From positions 682,001 to 746,000 of the forward strand of contig JAPEIS010000007.1 of the NCBI GenBank assembly GCA_029531795.1: a stretch of DNA of 64,000 nt, in the 5' to 3' direction. Within the stretch, counting starts at the first letter, position 1. Each line of letters starts with the position of its first letter. Origin of the DNA: Sclerotinia nivalis. Taxonomy: Eukaryota; Ascomycota; Leotiomycetes; Helotiales; Sclerotiniaceae. The notes below the pieces were generated by a model, which was not told the origin of the DNA, did not search any database, and saw only the letters and a program-made list of their open reading frames with translations. The translations under genes were made by a program, and so were the position numbers. Shown one piece after another: positions 1 to 12,899 of the stretch.

Positions 1-1140
1 AGTTCTTCAGTATTAAAGATGAAAATCTTAAGAATTCAATTCCTGTTTTCAATATATTTATCAATATACAAAACTCCGAAATTATTGTATATATACAATA
101 TTTATCCAGTTTTACAAAACAGATATTGATTCAAGTAAAACAATATCAACAAAAAATATAAATATCACAAAAAGATTTATAATTAAATAATACAATTAAT
201 ATTAGATTAATAATTCAGAATTCTATTTTTCGAGAACAATTCAATCAATCATTTATTGATTTAAATCCTTTTGTATTAATCTATCAATTATAATAAATTA
301 CGAAAAATCTCGAATTATTCAAAAATGAAAAAATAGATTTTTTGATTCAATAAAACAAATACAAAGATTAGAAAATGAATTTATATATTTGTTAGAAAAG
401 TAATATTTTAATTTTCGATATAAAGTAAAAGATATTATTATATATAGTTTTCTTTTTGAAAAAAATAATTTGATAAAAAAGATGAAAATATATAAAAGGG
501 ATTAAAAATAATATATCGGAATTTATTATTGTAGATATATTCCTAAAGGAATTCGATGGTTTTTATATTTCAATTGATATCGAATATAAAATAATAATCA
601 AATTCGATAAATTCAGAATAAGCGAAAAAACTCTGTTTTTTTCTTTTTATTTATAATTGGAATATTTGAGTATATTTAGTAATAAAACTTTTTAAGAAAT
701 AATTTTTGTAATAAAACAAAAGATTATCGATGAATTGAAAGTATTAGTAAAGAATAATTCAAATCTTTATAAATTTATCGATATTGAAAGATGAATAAAG
801 AAATTTCAAGTATAAAATCAAAACTATTAGAATAACGAATATTATAATATAAACTTTTCCAAATCCAGTTCAATTTATATTCAATATCAAATATTGCCAA
901 TATCTTAAATTCAAAGCGACTTTATAAATCTCGATACAATTAGAATCCTGAAATAAATACAAAGAGAATATAAATATTTTTATAATTTATATTATTTTTA
1001 TAAACAATCCGATTATTGAATTATAAATTGTAAAGCAAAGAAACAAACTGATATTATAAAAAATATAAATAGATATAAAGGAAATTCTTATAAAAGTAAT
1101 TATTTGAAAAGCAATCATCAATTATAATAACAATATTAAC
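1..1140 (+). pseudogene. gag: gag pseudogene of A0
   Basis: This is the remnant of the capsid/nucleocapsid gene. The frame is broken by many TAA/TAG codons, and sense codons are readable only in short runs. At about 985-1040 the translation reads YYFYKQSDY followed by a stop and IINCKAKK. This has the spacing of a CCHC zinc knuckle in which most Cys and His codons have become Tyr codons (TGY to TAY, CAY to TAY). The same segment occurs in A1, A3 and, inverted, in A2 and A4. The B element has a recognisably related gag. No start codon can be assigned because the 5' end is outside the window. Confidence 0.65.
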
Positions 1141-1589
1141 AATATCGTTCGAATAATTCAATCATTCGAAATAGTTATCAATAAAGGGGATACTAAATAT
1201 AATCTCAAATTTAATAATATTGCTCTTTTAATTTAATTGATTATAGAAATTTTCAATAAAGTAATTATCAAGATTATAATAATCATTAATAATAATACTT
1301 TAATATATTTAATAGTTTCGCTGAAGAAAAAGCATTAACATTATCAGAAAATATATCTAATATATTTTTTCGCAATACAATATCATTGTTATTTGTATTT
1401 ATTCAAAAGCATTTGGAAAAAACTTAATTTTTGCAATAAATCATTTGTAGAGGTTATCAAAAGATATAGAATGAATACAACAAACAATAACTAACAAAGA
1501 ACTTTTACAATTCAATTCTATAAATAACAGATTTTTATTTGTTCAAACTATTATATTTTCAATATATTTTTATTTTTTTAATATAATCA

Positions 1590-3479
1590 ATTTAATTGAT
1601 AATAAATGTTCAGGAAAAGCATTTGCTGATTGTTCTTTCGTTAATCGAAACAATATCCTAATTCGGCTTTTATTATATTATTACGAAATTTATTTAACAA
1701 ATAGAAATACTATAGATATTATCATTGATTATTTTATAATAAATATAACAATAAAACAATATAAAGAAATATAGTTACTTTTCATTATAAGACTTTCTAA
1801 AAAGATTCTAATTATTTTCGGGTTATTATAATTACAATATTATAATCCATATATAAACTAATAAAATATGACTTTCTTTTTCAATTTTCAATATTATATA
1901 ATACATTGTTATCTTTATAGTATATTCGATTCAATATAAATATTAATAATTCTTTTGTTAATATATATAAATTAAATATATAGAAATAATATATTTACAA
2001 AGCTATTTATCGATAAAATTTTTAATATATTATCTTTAATCAAAACTTTCCTTTTTAATATAAAGAAGAATTCTTTTCGATATTTATTATTATTTGTCGA
2101 AAATGAAAACGAAGACGATAAAACATATATTCAAAATTTTAGAATAATCTAAAAAAAGCTATTGAAGCAAGATTATAATAAATCAGTTTTTATAAATGAA
2201 AATTATGAATCAATAAAAGATTTTGAAATCGATTTACAAATCGTTAAAACTTTGATACTTAATATAAATTATTATTATACAAAAGTTTGCAATAAAGGAG
2301 TATCGTTTCAAGTATAAATGATATTGAATTGATATTTTATCTAATATAAATCTATATAAAACATTATTGATCAATATCAATTAAAATCAATATCAAAGAA
2401 TGAATCTTTATTATTATTATCAATCCTAATTCTAAAAAAAACGAATCGAAATCATTTTCAATATAAAATCAAATTTAAATAATATCTATTGATTATAAAT
2501 TATTAGTTTTATATTCTTTTATTAATAAAATAAAATAAAGATTATATATTTTATATAAAAAGAATTAAATTGAACAAAAGAGATTATTCAATAAGAATAT
2601 TTATATAAAATAACAATAATTCCGATTCTTCAAAAACAGAATTTCAAGGATATATTATATAGAAAAAACAATATCGTTGATATATTAATCAAAATATCTT
2701 TGAAATTCTACGATTTTATTTATTATTATTATCAATTAGAATATCTTTAAAAAATAACAAAGATAGATATTAAGAAATTCCTTAATAACAAATTACTTTT
2801 TAACGATAATAAGATCAAAGAAAAACTTCTTTTGTAATTTCAAAATAAATTATTTGCTTTTTTATCTTATTATACAAATATACTTCTTTTATATTGAATA
2901 TAAAATTACAAAATAGAATTAATATTTGAAAAAGAACTTTTATATTTCAAAAATTGCTTTTTGTTTTCTTTTGAATTAAAAATAATTCGAAAATAAATCG
3001 ATGATAATTTTGTTAAAAGTTTCATTTGGAAATCAAGATTATAAAATGTAATTTTATTACTTTTAATAATCAAATCTAATAAAGCAATCTATATTTATTA
3101 GGATTATTATAAATTGTATAATATTATTATTAAAAATCGATATCCTTTATTAATCGTTCAAAAAACTTTAGATATTCTTTACAATACAAAAATCTATATC
3201 AAATTAGATATTATTATTACTTTCAATAAACTTTATATTATAAAAAATAACGAATAGAAAATTATTTTCATTACTCGATTTAGATTATTTGAATTATTAA
3301 TTATATCTTTCGATCTTTATAATATGCTAATATCATTCTAATATTATATTAATTATACTTTGTTTAATGAATTGGATAAATATTGTATTATATATTTTGA
3401 TAATATTCTTATATATTCTAAAAATAAAAATCAATATCGAGAATATATTTATAATATAATTTAGAAACTATAAAATGTT
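1590..3479 (+). pseudogene. pol: protease and reverse transcriptase pseudogene of A0 (first part)
   Basis: This is the amino-terminal part of a Ty3/gypsy polyprotein. Around 1597-1650 the translation LIDNKCSGKAFADCSF has the layout of a retroviral-type aspartic protease active site, with the Gly after Asp-Ser/Asn lost. From about 2985 the reverse transcriptase begins (IIKNRYPLLIVQKTL, then IYIKLDI). The catalytic motif reads IYFDNILIYS near 3395-3420, where families normally have YLDD; the second Asp is Asn, a G-to-A change. The reading frame is cut by A1 just after this motif and continues at 21364. It is not functional. Confidence 0.75.
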
Positions 3480-3625
3480 TGTCACGGGTTCGTAACCCGT
3501 TTCTAGCTAATCTGTATGGTTGTCTAAGGCATCCATCCTCTATATAGTCGATGCTTTTCCTAGTACTTTCTTTCTTTTTCGTAGAATATTATTATATTTT
3601 AAAGCACTTTATTATTATTATAATA
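3480..3625 (+). repeat. 5' LTR of A1
   Basis: This 146-bp LTR starts TGTCACGGGTTCG and ends in the degraded form of GTGACA. The first 60 bases or so are hardly mutated and include the hairpin arms CGGGTT/AACCCG around CGT. The inner half (from about 3550) is heavily converted to A/T. The other LTR, at 21213, shows the opposite pattern. The downstream bases do not show an obvious tRNA primer-binding site. Confidence 0.92.
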
Positions 3626-3765
3626 ATATATTCTATTCTTTATAAAGATTCTACTGTTGAATGAGAAAGACAATCCAGTTTTGCCAAATAATCAATTTCA
3701 CGAAATATTCGGAAACTTTGATTATCAATGTATCGATAAACAATAAATAATACTTTAATTCGATT

Positions 3766-3832
3766 TCAATCCAGATTCAAATCTAGATCTAGATTTAGAT
3801 CTAGATTTAGATTTAGATTCAGATCTCGATTT
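3766..3832 (+). repeat. hexanucleotide microsatellite in the 5' coding end of A1
   Basis: These are tandem six-base units of the type GATTTA / GATCTA. In one frame they encode an Asp-Leu/Asp-Ser dipeptide run. The equivalent tract exists in A3 (about 33705-33776, encoding an Asn-Pro then Asp-Ser run) and, inverted, in A2 (about 48760-48820) and A4 (about 58158-58222). Each copy has a different unit count and composition. Confidence 0.8.
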
Positions 3833-5643
3833 AATCAGTATTATATTGTTATATATTCGAAATTAAAGATTTTACAATTATATTTTAGTTTTTAAGATTG
3901 TCTTAAATAATTTATTATTATATTGGATACTATTTAATCAATCCTATTAGAATTATCGATATTTTTAATTCGATCGAAGATAATATCTAAACTCTGAGAG
4001 TATATTAAATTTGTTTTCTTTAATTATCAATGATTTGTATATGAACTTTTTAGTATTGAAGATGGAGATTTTAAAGATCCAATCTTTGTTTCTGATATGT
4101 TTACTAATATATAGAATTCTGAAATTGTTGTATATATATAATATTTGTTCAATTTTATAAAACGAATGCTAGTTAAAGTAAAACAATATCGATAAGAAAT
4201 ATATATATTACAAAAAGATCTGTAATTAAATAATACAATTAATGCGAGATTAATGATTCAGAATTCTGCTTTTCGAGAACAACTTGATTAATCATTTATT
4301 AGTACAAACTTTATTGTATCAATCTATCGATTACAACAAACTACAAAGAATTTTGAATTATTCAAAAGTGAAAAAACAGATCTTTTGATTTAACAAAACG
4401 AATACGAAGATTAAAAGATAAATTTATATATTTGTTGAAAAAGCGATTTTATAATTTTCGATATAGAATAAAAGAAATTGTTATATATAATTTCGCTTTT
4501 GAAAGGAATAATTCGATAAGAAAAATAAAAGGATATTGAAGGAATTATAGATAATATATCGGAATTTATTATTGTAAATGTATTCCTAAAGAAATTTGAT
4601 GATTTTTATATTTCAATTGATATTGAATATAAGATAACAATCAAATTCGATAAATTCAAAATAAACGAAAAAACTTTATTTCCTTTTTTTTATTTACAAT
4701 TGAAATGTTTGGATGTATTTAATAGAAAGATTTTCTGAGAAATAATTTTTGTAATGAAATAAAAAATTATCGACGAATTGAAAATATTGATAAAAAACGA
4801 TTCAAATCTTTATGAACTTATTGATATTGAAGAATGAAAAAAGAAATTCCAAATATAGAATCAAAATTGTCGGGATAATAAGTATTATAATATAAACTCT
4901 TTGAAATCTAATTCAATTTATATTCAATAATAAATATTATCAATATTTCATATCCAAAACGATCTTATGAATTTCGATACAATTAGAACTCCAAAACAAA
5001 TATAAAGAAAGTACAAATATCTTTATAATCTATATTATTTTTATAAATAATCTAAATATCAAATTGTAGATTATAAAATAAAGAAACAAATCGATATTAT
5101 AAAAAATATAAACAAATACAAAGATATTTCCTATAGAAATAGTTATTTAAAAGATAATCATTAATTATATCAAAATCAATAATATTATTTGAACAATTCA
5201 ATCAATCGAGATGACTATCAACGAGAAGGATATCAAATATAATTTCAAGTTCAATAATATTGTTTTTTTAATTCAATTAATTATAAAAAATTTCAATAAA
5301 ATAATTATCAAGATTATAATAATCATTAATAACAATATTTTAATATATTCATTGAATTCATTAAAAAAGAAATATTAATATTATCAAAAAGTATATCAAA
5401 TATATCTTCTTGTAATATAATATCATTATTATCTATATTTATTCAAAAATACTCAGGAAAAATTTAATCTTTGTAACAAATCATTCGCGAGGATTATTAA
5501 AGAATATAGAATAAATACAATGAATAATAATTAACAAAAAATCTTTATAATTCAATTCTATAAATAGCAAATCTCTACTTATTCAAATTATTATATTCCC
5601 AATACATTCCTTTCCCTTCAATATGATTAATTTAATTGATAAC
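3833..5643 (+). pseudogene. gag: gag pseudogene of A1, 3' truncated
   Basis: This is the gag region of A1. A readable stretch starts near 4040 (SIEDGDFKDPIFVSDMF) and continues with in-frame TAA/TAG where Gln or Trp would be expected. The block with FYISIDIEYKITIKFDKF at about 4600-4660 is shared with all A copies and with B. The zinc-knuckle region lies near 5025-5090. The sequence stops at 5643 at the protease start, where the B LTR begins. It is broken and not functional. Confidence 0.7.
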
Positions 5644-5797
5644 TATCACGGCGAGGGAAAAGGTATATGTAGGGTTGATCTATAGTTGTACTACAAGGAG
5701 AGGAAGAAGGTTAAGGAGGTGATCAGAAGTAAATGTATATATATATACCTAAGGTATACATGATTATATACAAATGAAGGGAGATGAACTTGTAATA
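5644..5797 (-). repeat. 3' LTR of B
   Basis: This 154-bp LTR begins, read on the minus strand, with the mutated form of TGTTACGGGTTCATCTCC and ends GCCGTGATA. The outer (left) end is clean (TATCACGGCGAGGG on the plus strand), while the inner end is mutated. It is about 9 bp shorter than the 5' LTR because of an indel near 5725. The first 12 bases match the start of the A LTR (TGTYACGGGTTC), suggesting that the two families are related. Confidence 0.88.
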
Positions 5798-5849
5798 GTA
5801 TTCCTTTTTTAAGAAATCCATTTGATTTCAAATGGGTATTAAAAAATAA

Positions 5850-7560
5850 AGAAAAATAAAGAAAAAACATAGATCCCTTTCCTCAATTAGATCCCTGAAC
5901 AAAAATGTATAGTATCCCCTAATAATATTATATCCTTCAATATACAATAACTCAAATGCTATATTTCCAATTGTAATAATATATAATATACCTTTAAACG
6001 AAACGAATAATCTTAATGTGAATAGATTTTTGTAAAATGGGTATAGCAATTGTATTGTATAATTTTGATTGCAAATTCTGTGGTTTCGGTTTCAATATAA
6101 TAGTGTTGAGGTGCTTTAGGATTTAAATTGGTAGTTCTAGTTTTTCTGGGTAAAGGTAATAATATTCGATAAGAATCTTTTCGTTATTTTTTAAATCATT
6201 AATCGATTGTCAAATTGATATATAGTATCTCTATTTGATCAAATAATGATAACTATCCTTATTATAATTATCTAGAATTCCTTCAAATATTTATTTTTGA
6301 ATAGATTCATCTTTATTGTTGTTCTGTTTCAAAACTCTATTCTATGTAATCAGGGATTCTAATTCGTTAATCATTATTTGAATTGGGAAGTGAGGATTAG
6401 TATAAACTAAAAGTAAAAAAGAATAATAGAAAACAGAGAAGATTTTAATATTCTTAGATAATTGAATAAAACAAATATAAAAATAAACTTTGAGAATCTT
6501 ATAAAAATCGATTTATTTATTATTTAACTTCTTTGCTTTATACAAAGTCTTTATATTCTTAGTATTGATGTAGACTTTCTGATCGATTATATAATGAAGT
6601 AAATCAAAACGATAATGGTTAATATAATTCTTATAAATAACAATTGTTTGTTGTACAAAAACACGAAATTGCTTTAAGATATATTCTATACAATCTGTAA
6701 TCCGATTTTCTTTAAAGAATTCCTGTTTTTGTATTAGAATTATATCCAATGAGTAAAGTTTATTAGATTCAATATTTAGGTATAGATTAAAGCTATAATT
6801 AACAAAGAAAAACGAACAATTAATCGTTTCAGAAACCATATTATTGAATGTAAACTTGGTTAAGGGTAATCAATCCAATTAATTGTTTTGATAGTAGTTA
6901 ACAAAAGCTTGTAAATACTACTTCAGAACCGAGTTAATACATTCGGTTTGATTATTTATTTGAAGATGAAAAGCTAAGGAGTACTTTAAGGTAATTCCCA
7001 ATTACTTCGAGAGTTGTGATCAGAATCCTGATACGAATTGTATTTTTTGATCGGAAATGATATTATCTGAAAGTTTATGAAGTGTATAAATATAATTAAT
7101 GAAAGTATCAATTAATTCTTCTATTGTTAATATATATATATCGATGAAATGTTTTATTTTGGTTAATTTATAGATTACTATTAAGATATATTTATAAATA
7201 GAATTATAATGAATACAGTTTGGGAATAGTGTAATATAATTGATTGAGATATTAGATTATATATGAAAAAAGACAGGTAACGGTTTCAAAAATCCGGAAG
7301 ATGTTAATTTAGATGATTTGATACAAATACAAAGTTCGTAGATCTTTATATAGAATGCGATTTCCAAATACATATTAAACTATCAGTATATATAAGAAAT
7401 AAAATCGATCGTTTTAGTTTGATCAAAATAGCCAGCAAGACTAGAAGAATAAATTCGATAGATAATTTGAAATTTGAGCTTATCGTTTGGTAGAACCCAA
7501 AGCTTATTTCGATAGTAAATTCTATTATTTTGGATCGAACAATCCTGTATAACAATCCAA
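5850..7560 (-). pseudogene. pol: integrase pseudogene of B
   Basis: This is the carboxy-terminal part of the B polyprotein. The stretch 6839 down to 6513 is open and reads MVSETINCSFFFVNYSFN at its start, then IEYILKQFRVFVQQTI and QKVYINTKNIKT. It is strongly similar to the integrase of A1 (20236-20590) and A3 (45021-45347). The part closer to 7500 holds the zinc-binding and catalytic core in broken frames. The Met at 6839 is internal to the polyprotein, not a start codon. The region 5798-6500 is the chromodomain end and is too degraded for me to trace with confidence. Confidence 0.75.
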
Positions 7561-7799
7561 AGAGTCTTATGATATTCTTTTGGTTATTTAATCATTGATG
7601 AATTATTAAAAGTAGAAATGAATTGATTTGTGATATTGGATTTTGTATATATTGTATCGATTAGAATATCAATTGATTGATCGTAAAGTAGTATTATTGT
7701 TTCTATCAATATTAAATTGATATACCTAATCAAATCCTTATAAAGGTCGATATCAAAATGATTCTAAAAAAGAATAATGCATTTTCGATTCTTTAGATG

Positions 7800-9060
7800 T
7801 TTATTGTTTGAATTAAAGTGATATAATCGATCTTTGTGTTTTCTATTTAATATATTTGATCGAATAGCTTTGTTTCCCGATCGATAGATTATACAGAAAT
7901 TATATTGAAATAGAAATTCGGATTATCGTATTTGTTGTTGATTGAGAATTTTTATGATTATAAAATATTCGAGGTTCTTGTAATCAATGAGAATTTCGAA
8001 TTCCTTTTATAAATCTTGAAACTCCGGATATCATTTTTTTATTGCTTTAATAATAATAAATAATTCCTTATTGTAGATCTTATAATTGTATTCTATTATT
8101 ATATATTTAAATGAAAAGTAAACGATCGGATACAAAACGTTATCATTATTATATTGCAAAAGGATTCCTTTTGAGATTTAATCAGAAATATCAATTTCCA
8201 AAACAGTTTTCTATTTATAATCGAAATATACCAAAACTGATATTGTTGTAAAAGCCCTTTTTAAAATATCAAAAACTTTTGTATAATTTGTAGTCTAATC
8301 CTATATAATATTCTTTTGCAAAAGATCATTAAGAGAACGATAAATCTTTGAAAAATCTTTTATAAAATATTAATAGAAGTTGATGAAACTAAGAAATCGT
8401 TGTAAATCCTTTATATACAAAAACAATTTTCAAGATATAATAATTGTAACCTTTTTTTGATTTATTTTGATACCTTCAATTATAATAATAAGATCTAGAT
8501 ATTTTGTCTTTGTGATTTCGAATTTGTATTTGTTAATATTAATCTGTAATCTAGTATCTATTAGTTTTTGAATTATTTGATGGATATGCTTTTTATACTC
8601 TACAGGATTATCAGAGTAGATTAAAATATCATCGAGATATATAATACAATACTTATCCAATTCGTCGAAAAATGTATGATTAATATAATATTGAAATGAT
8701 ACAAGTATATTGTAAAGATCAAAAGATATAATTAAAGATTCAAAAAGACCAAAACGAATAATAAATGTAATTTTCTATTTATTTTTTTCGACGATTCGCA
8801 ACTTATTGAATACCACAATAATATCAAGCTTGATATAAATTTTTGTATTGTAAAAAACGTTTAGTGTTTTGTGAATGATAGATAATAAGTAGCGATTCTT
8901 TATAATAATATTATTGAATCTTTGATAATCTTGATAGATATAGATCCTCTTTTCAGATTTAACAGTTAACAGTAAAGGAGGAGTGCATTGCGATTTCGAT
9001 TCCCGAATGAATTCTTTGAAGAGATTATTGTTGAGTTATTTGTATATTATTATTAATTTT
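7800..9060 (-). pseudogene. pol: reverse transcriptase and RNase H pseudogene of B
   Basis: The catalytic motif is intact here. The open stretch 8660 down to 8430 begins MDKYCIIYLDDILIYSDN, the classical Ty3/gypsy YLDD box, followed by the thumb region (KYKFEITKTKYL). Upstream, at about 8960-8720, are IIIKNRYLLSIIHKTL, IYIKLDI and FQYYINHTF. RNase H follows at about 8260-7950, with Tyr-rich motifs resembling YNKELFIIIKAIK and FEILIDYKNLEYF. Stops are TAA/TAG at likely Gln/Trp codons. This enzyme would copy the element RNA, but the frame is broken. Confidence 0.82.
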
Positions 9061-10450
9061 ATTGATAATAAAGGATAGTTTTTAAAATAAAATAGCTCTT
9101 TATCGGATATTAATTCAATTTTGTGGTCCTAGATTCAACGAAACAGTAGTTTATTTATATAATGTGGAAGAAAAACAGAAAGTTTATTTTGTAATTATAT
9201 AGAAAGCTTTTATTGTATTTGATCGTTATTGAAGAAAAGTTTGCCAGTTAAAAATTTGTCGATATCAGTTTCAGAGATCTTCTGTAGATGAAACGGCTTA
9301 TAACAATTGTATATAAAATCATAAAGTTGTAATGAAGTTTTAAAGAGCATCTTTGTTATATCATTTTACTTTTGTAAAATCGATCGAAAATCCTTTTTTG
9401 TAAATGTTGGAAATAATGTAGTTTGTTATAAATGATTTTGTTCAATAGTTTTCTATATAATATTCAATTCATTTTATATCAATTGAATAATCTGAATATT
9501 ATTTTGTTGATAAAATAAAACAAAACTAGAAACTTGTAATCAATGAATGTTATCTATATTTGGGCTTGTATTCTTGTAAACAGATATAAGAAATTTCTCA
9601 ACAAAAAACAAAAGCAAATAGTTTTTTGGATTGTAAACAAAACGATATCGATCTACAACTTTTAAGATCGATTTTAGATATAGACAATTGGGAATCATTT
9701 GTATCTGATTATTTGATTATTTGTAGTGTTTTGTTTGATAATGATTTACATCAAATATTAGATCTTACTGAAATTCGAGGTCAATAAAAGAATCGTCAAA
9801 TTGTGATATATAACTTTCGTTTGGTATATTTTCGATAGAAGATTTTTTATAAAGAATTCCTTTAGAAATAAAAAGTGTTTGAATAAATAAAGAATTGGTA
9901 TTATTCTTTGGATAATCTTTGATATAGAAAGAGTGATATTTATAATCTGTATATTTAGTTTTTATATTAGAATCAATAAGGAATTTATTTAAAGGTTTAA
10001 TAATATCGATAATTTATTGTAGAATAACTTTTGTTAGATTTTTTTGTTTCTTGATTAGAGATGGGATTGTTGATATAATAATTAGTTTTGAATCATAATA
10101 TATCGAACAATTGGAAATACAATAGTTTGAAGAGAATGTTAAATTCATTTCTGTTCAATTGATAGTAGAATTGTAGTGTTGCAATTATGGTAAACTAAAG
10201 ATTAATAATATCTTTAATGAAAGTTGGATAATATAAAAAGATTAATATTTATAATGATCCTTTATAGCGATTTTCATTACAAAATATTCTGTAATTCTGT
10301 CAATGATCTTTTTATTGGTAAATCGAAGTTTGTAAGGAAAAGGTAAGAATTGTATTTCAATATTGTATTTGAGGATAAAAGAATAATCAGTAAAGGTTTT
10401 TTTGGAGTATTTACTATCAATGAGATTTGTAATAATAAAAGGGTTTTTAT
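9060..10450 (-). pseudogene. pol: protease and linker pseudogene of B
   Basis: On the minus strand near 10430-10385 the translation ITNLIDSKYSKKTFTDYSF aligns with the protease active-site block of family A (LIDNKCSGKAFADCSF). The flap Gly residues are lost. The linker to reverse transcriptase continues to about 9060 and includes a block near 9800 (ISQFDDSFIDLEFQ) with a counterpart before the A reverse transcriptase. The open plus-strand frame at 10402-10617 is its antisense shadow. Confidence 0.6.
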
Positions 10451-10599
10451 ATACAAAAAATATAATGATTTTAATGAATAGAGATTTGCTATTTATAGAA
10501 TTAAATTACAATAATTTATATCTATTCATTTCTCGATTTACCTTTTTGTCTTTAGTATTCCTTTACAAGCGATTTTTCGCAAAGATTAGTCTTTTCTTT

Positions 10600-11974
10600 G
10601 TTCGGAACTTTCCTTGATTGAATTGGATATAAAAACAATCTTCTTTGATTCGATATAGCTTTATCATTATATCTGATTCAGATGTTGTTGGTTTTGTATT
10701 CAATTATCAATATATCTTTCTCGAAATCCATTGCGATTATTGTTAGACCTATTAACACTTCGGAAAACCAGAGCGGTGGTACATTGAATAATGGCTAGAT
10801 TAATTAGAATAATAGTATTATAATTGGAAAAGATATTAACAGGAGTTTGTTTGCTAGAAAGAAGATTATTATTGATATCATAAATAATATAGCAATCAAT
10901 TTGAAGATAATCGATCCTATTATAACAATTACAAAAAACTATAGAATTAAATTTCTTTTTCTTATTTTGTTAATTCTTTTATTGTTATCCTTTTTGCTTC
11001 ATTGTATTAAGATTTATAAGATTATTATTATTAATAATAGATATATTACTAGAATTTTTGTTATAATATTTAGCATTATAAAGATTCTAATTCCAAATAG
11101 AGAATTTCTTTTGTTAACCATCAATATCATCGATAGTATAAAGGTTCGAATTATTAATAATCAAAGTTCGGAAAAAGGCAGTAACTTTTTGTTTTATTGT
11201 ATTAACAATTTCATAATCAAATTTATAGCAAAAATTAACCAGATAAAACAATATAAAGAAAAAAGCCGAAAAGGATTTCTTTGAACCTATAAAAAACTTA
11301 TCGAATTTGAATAAAGCTTCCTTTTCAATATCCACAGAGATATATAATTTGTCCAATTTAACCAAAAACGAAACAGCAAAATCGAAACAAATAGAATTGT
11401 CAACAAATCTGATGATATCTGTGATACACTCTTATCACACTTAACCATCGAAAAGATTAATAATATAATTAATCTTTTTTTATTCGAAAGCAAAAAGTTG
11501 TGAATCGACTATCCAACAGAATTGCAAGCCTAACTTTCAGAACTGATAATCCTCTTAACGAATAAGAATATTAGATCTTTCGCCTTTAAAAACAAATAGA
11601 TCCTTTTGAATTTGATAAGAAATGATTGATTTCTGGTCAGTAACAATACCATCAATATCCAACTGAGCTTGCTTGCCAACCAAGATACAAAAAAGTCCAA
11701 CGTTTTCCACTTTGAATTCCTCGATTTTATTTGTTTGAATAGTAATATAAATAACTTAAATAGTAAAACGATTTTCGATAACAAAGAAAACATAATTCAA
11801 ATAAGCAATTTGTTCGTTAAGATTAATAATAAGGTTTGGTATCACCGGGGTATCCAATTCTGCTAGGATTTGCATAATAGTAAACCATTGACCAAAGATT
11901 CATTGGATTCCAACACGAATTCCCTCAATAAAAATAGGAATCGCATCATCAACAAATATAAAACCAGAAACCAT
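10600..11974 (-). pseudogene. gag: gag pseudogene of B
   Basis: I place the start at the ATG at 11974 on the minus strand (MVSGFIFVDDAIPIF). From there one frame runs through several in-frame stops, with readable runs such as QILAELDTPVIPNL, KIEEFKVENVGLF and GIVTDQKSIISYQIQKDLF. At about 11365-11290 it reads KLYISVDIEKEALFKFDKF, matching the gag block FYISIDIEYKITIKFDKF of family A. A frameshift near 11285 moves the homology to the next frame (KSFSAFFFILFYLVNF). This is the nucleocapsid/capsid gene of B and is non-functional. The codon-aligned plus strand also has few stops and should not be taken for a gene. Confidence 0.72.
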
Positions 11975-12264
11975 TATAAAAAGAATTGCAATTATACATA
12001 CAAAATATAATCGCACAAAAACAATCAAAAACAAACACAAAAGCCTACAAATAATATAATCGCATAAAAATAATCAAAGATCAAAAACTACACAAAAGCG
12101 AATAAAAAAACTACATAAAAGCAAATAAGAAACACAACTATACAAAAACAAGCAAATTACAATAACACAAAAGCAATCGAAAACAGATACGGAAACCTAC
12201 AAATGATTTGGCAAAACAAAATCACTTCGTAAAATAACGAAACCTTTAAAAAGGTAATACAAAC
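11975..12264 (-). other. 5' untranslated leader of B
   Basis: This is the stretch between the B 5' LTR and its gag start. On the plus strand it is rich in A and C and repeats the words CACAAAAGC, AAAACAAAC and CAAAAGCAA in a loose array, so the transcript would be G/U-rich. No tRNA-like primer-binding site is evident next to the LTR. I see no gene in it. Confidence 0.5.
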
Positions 12265-12344
12265 TATCACAACAAAGGAAAAAATATATATAGGGTTGAT
12301 CTATAGTTGTACTACAAGGAGAGAAAGAAGGTCAAGGAGGTGAC
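12265..12344 (-). repeat. 5' LTR of B, part 1 of 2
   Basis: This is the inner part of the B 5' LTR. It corresponds to 5644-5720 of the 3' LTR. It is interrupted at GTGAC (12340-12344) by G1 and continues at 19766, after the duplicated GTGAC. Confidence 0.88.
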
Positions 12345-12599
12345 TGTGACGATCCTGTTATTCTATTATGCCATAAATGCCTTAGGCTATTCTTTCGGCT
12401 TTTGGTCCCCTCCGAAGGGACCAAAATGCCTCAGGTTATTATTTCATTTATTTCACCCTGTATTCGCTTAGGGCTTTGGTCCTCTTCGAGGGGATTATAA
12501 AAAGCTCAACTTTATTGTATTTGGTATAGTAATTTGTTATTTTTTAGTATAGATTAATTGATTCATTCTATCATACCTTGAATTAAGATTATCGTTATA
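12345..12599 (+). repeat. 5' LTR of G1
   Basis: This 255-bp LTR starts TGTGACGATCCTG. It carries two hairpin segments with the arms GGTCCC and GGGACC around CTCCGA (near 12406-12422 and 12478-12497). The outer half is nearly unmutated (TGCCTTAGG, TTCGGC). The inner end is mutated to ATCGTTATA, where the 3' LTR still has ATCGTCACA. Confidence 0.93.
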
Positions 12600-12899
12600 T
12601 TATAATAAACTCATTAGTATTTCTAAGAAGGACAGAATATCCTCTAGGAAGGCTATAATATCCTTTAAAAAGGCCAGAATATCTAATTAATTATACCTAT
12701 CGAGGTTACTGAACTAGTGAAACTCTTTATATATATCCGATTGACCTTTTCGAATTTTTATCGATATTATTGTTATATCTATTTGTTCGAGAAAACTCTA
12801 TACGCTTTTGCTTATTACTGTTGAATCCGTTACAACGGAATTACAAGTTCAAATCGAACAAACTAAATAAAAGAAAGATCCTGGATTTGATATAGAAGT

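Larger units (their letters stand above)
1..3479 (+). mobile_element. Ty3/gypsy family A, copy A0, left part
   Basis: This is the interior of a RIP-degraded chromovirus. It aligns by eye, base for base, with the interior of copy A3 from about 33987 onward, so the window opens inside gag and the 5' LTR lies outside. It runs through gag, protease and the first part of reverse transcriptase. It is cut at 3479 by insertion of A1 and resumes at 21359 after the duplicated 5 bases (ATGTT at 3475-3479, ATATT at 21359-21363). It is the oldest layer here, because everything up to 21358 was inserted into it. Confidence 0.9.

Noticed and set aside
3600..3660. Primer-binding sites next to the 5' LTRs
   Set aside because: I looked after each 5' LTR for a sequence complementary to a tRNA 3' end and saw none. 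RIP may have erased them, or these elements may self-prime, but the sequence supports no call.
5828..6049. 73-codon minus-strand frame near the 3' end of B
   Set aside because: It has no similarity to a known domain, low complexity and a position in the degraded tail of B; it is a chance opening in A/T-rich DNA.
10847..11866. Long plus-strand frame with few stops, suggesting a gene opposite to B
   Set aside because: It is codon-aligned antisense to the B gag frame starting at 11974. The minus strand has homology to A gag (KLYISVDIEKEALFKFDKF), so the plus-strand frame is a shadow.
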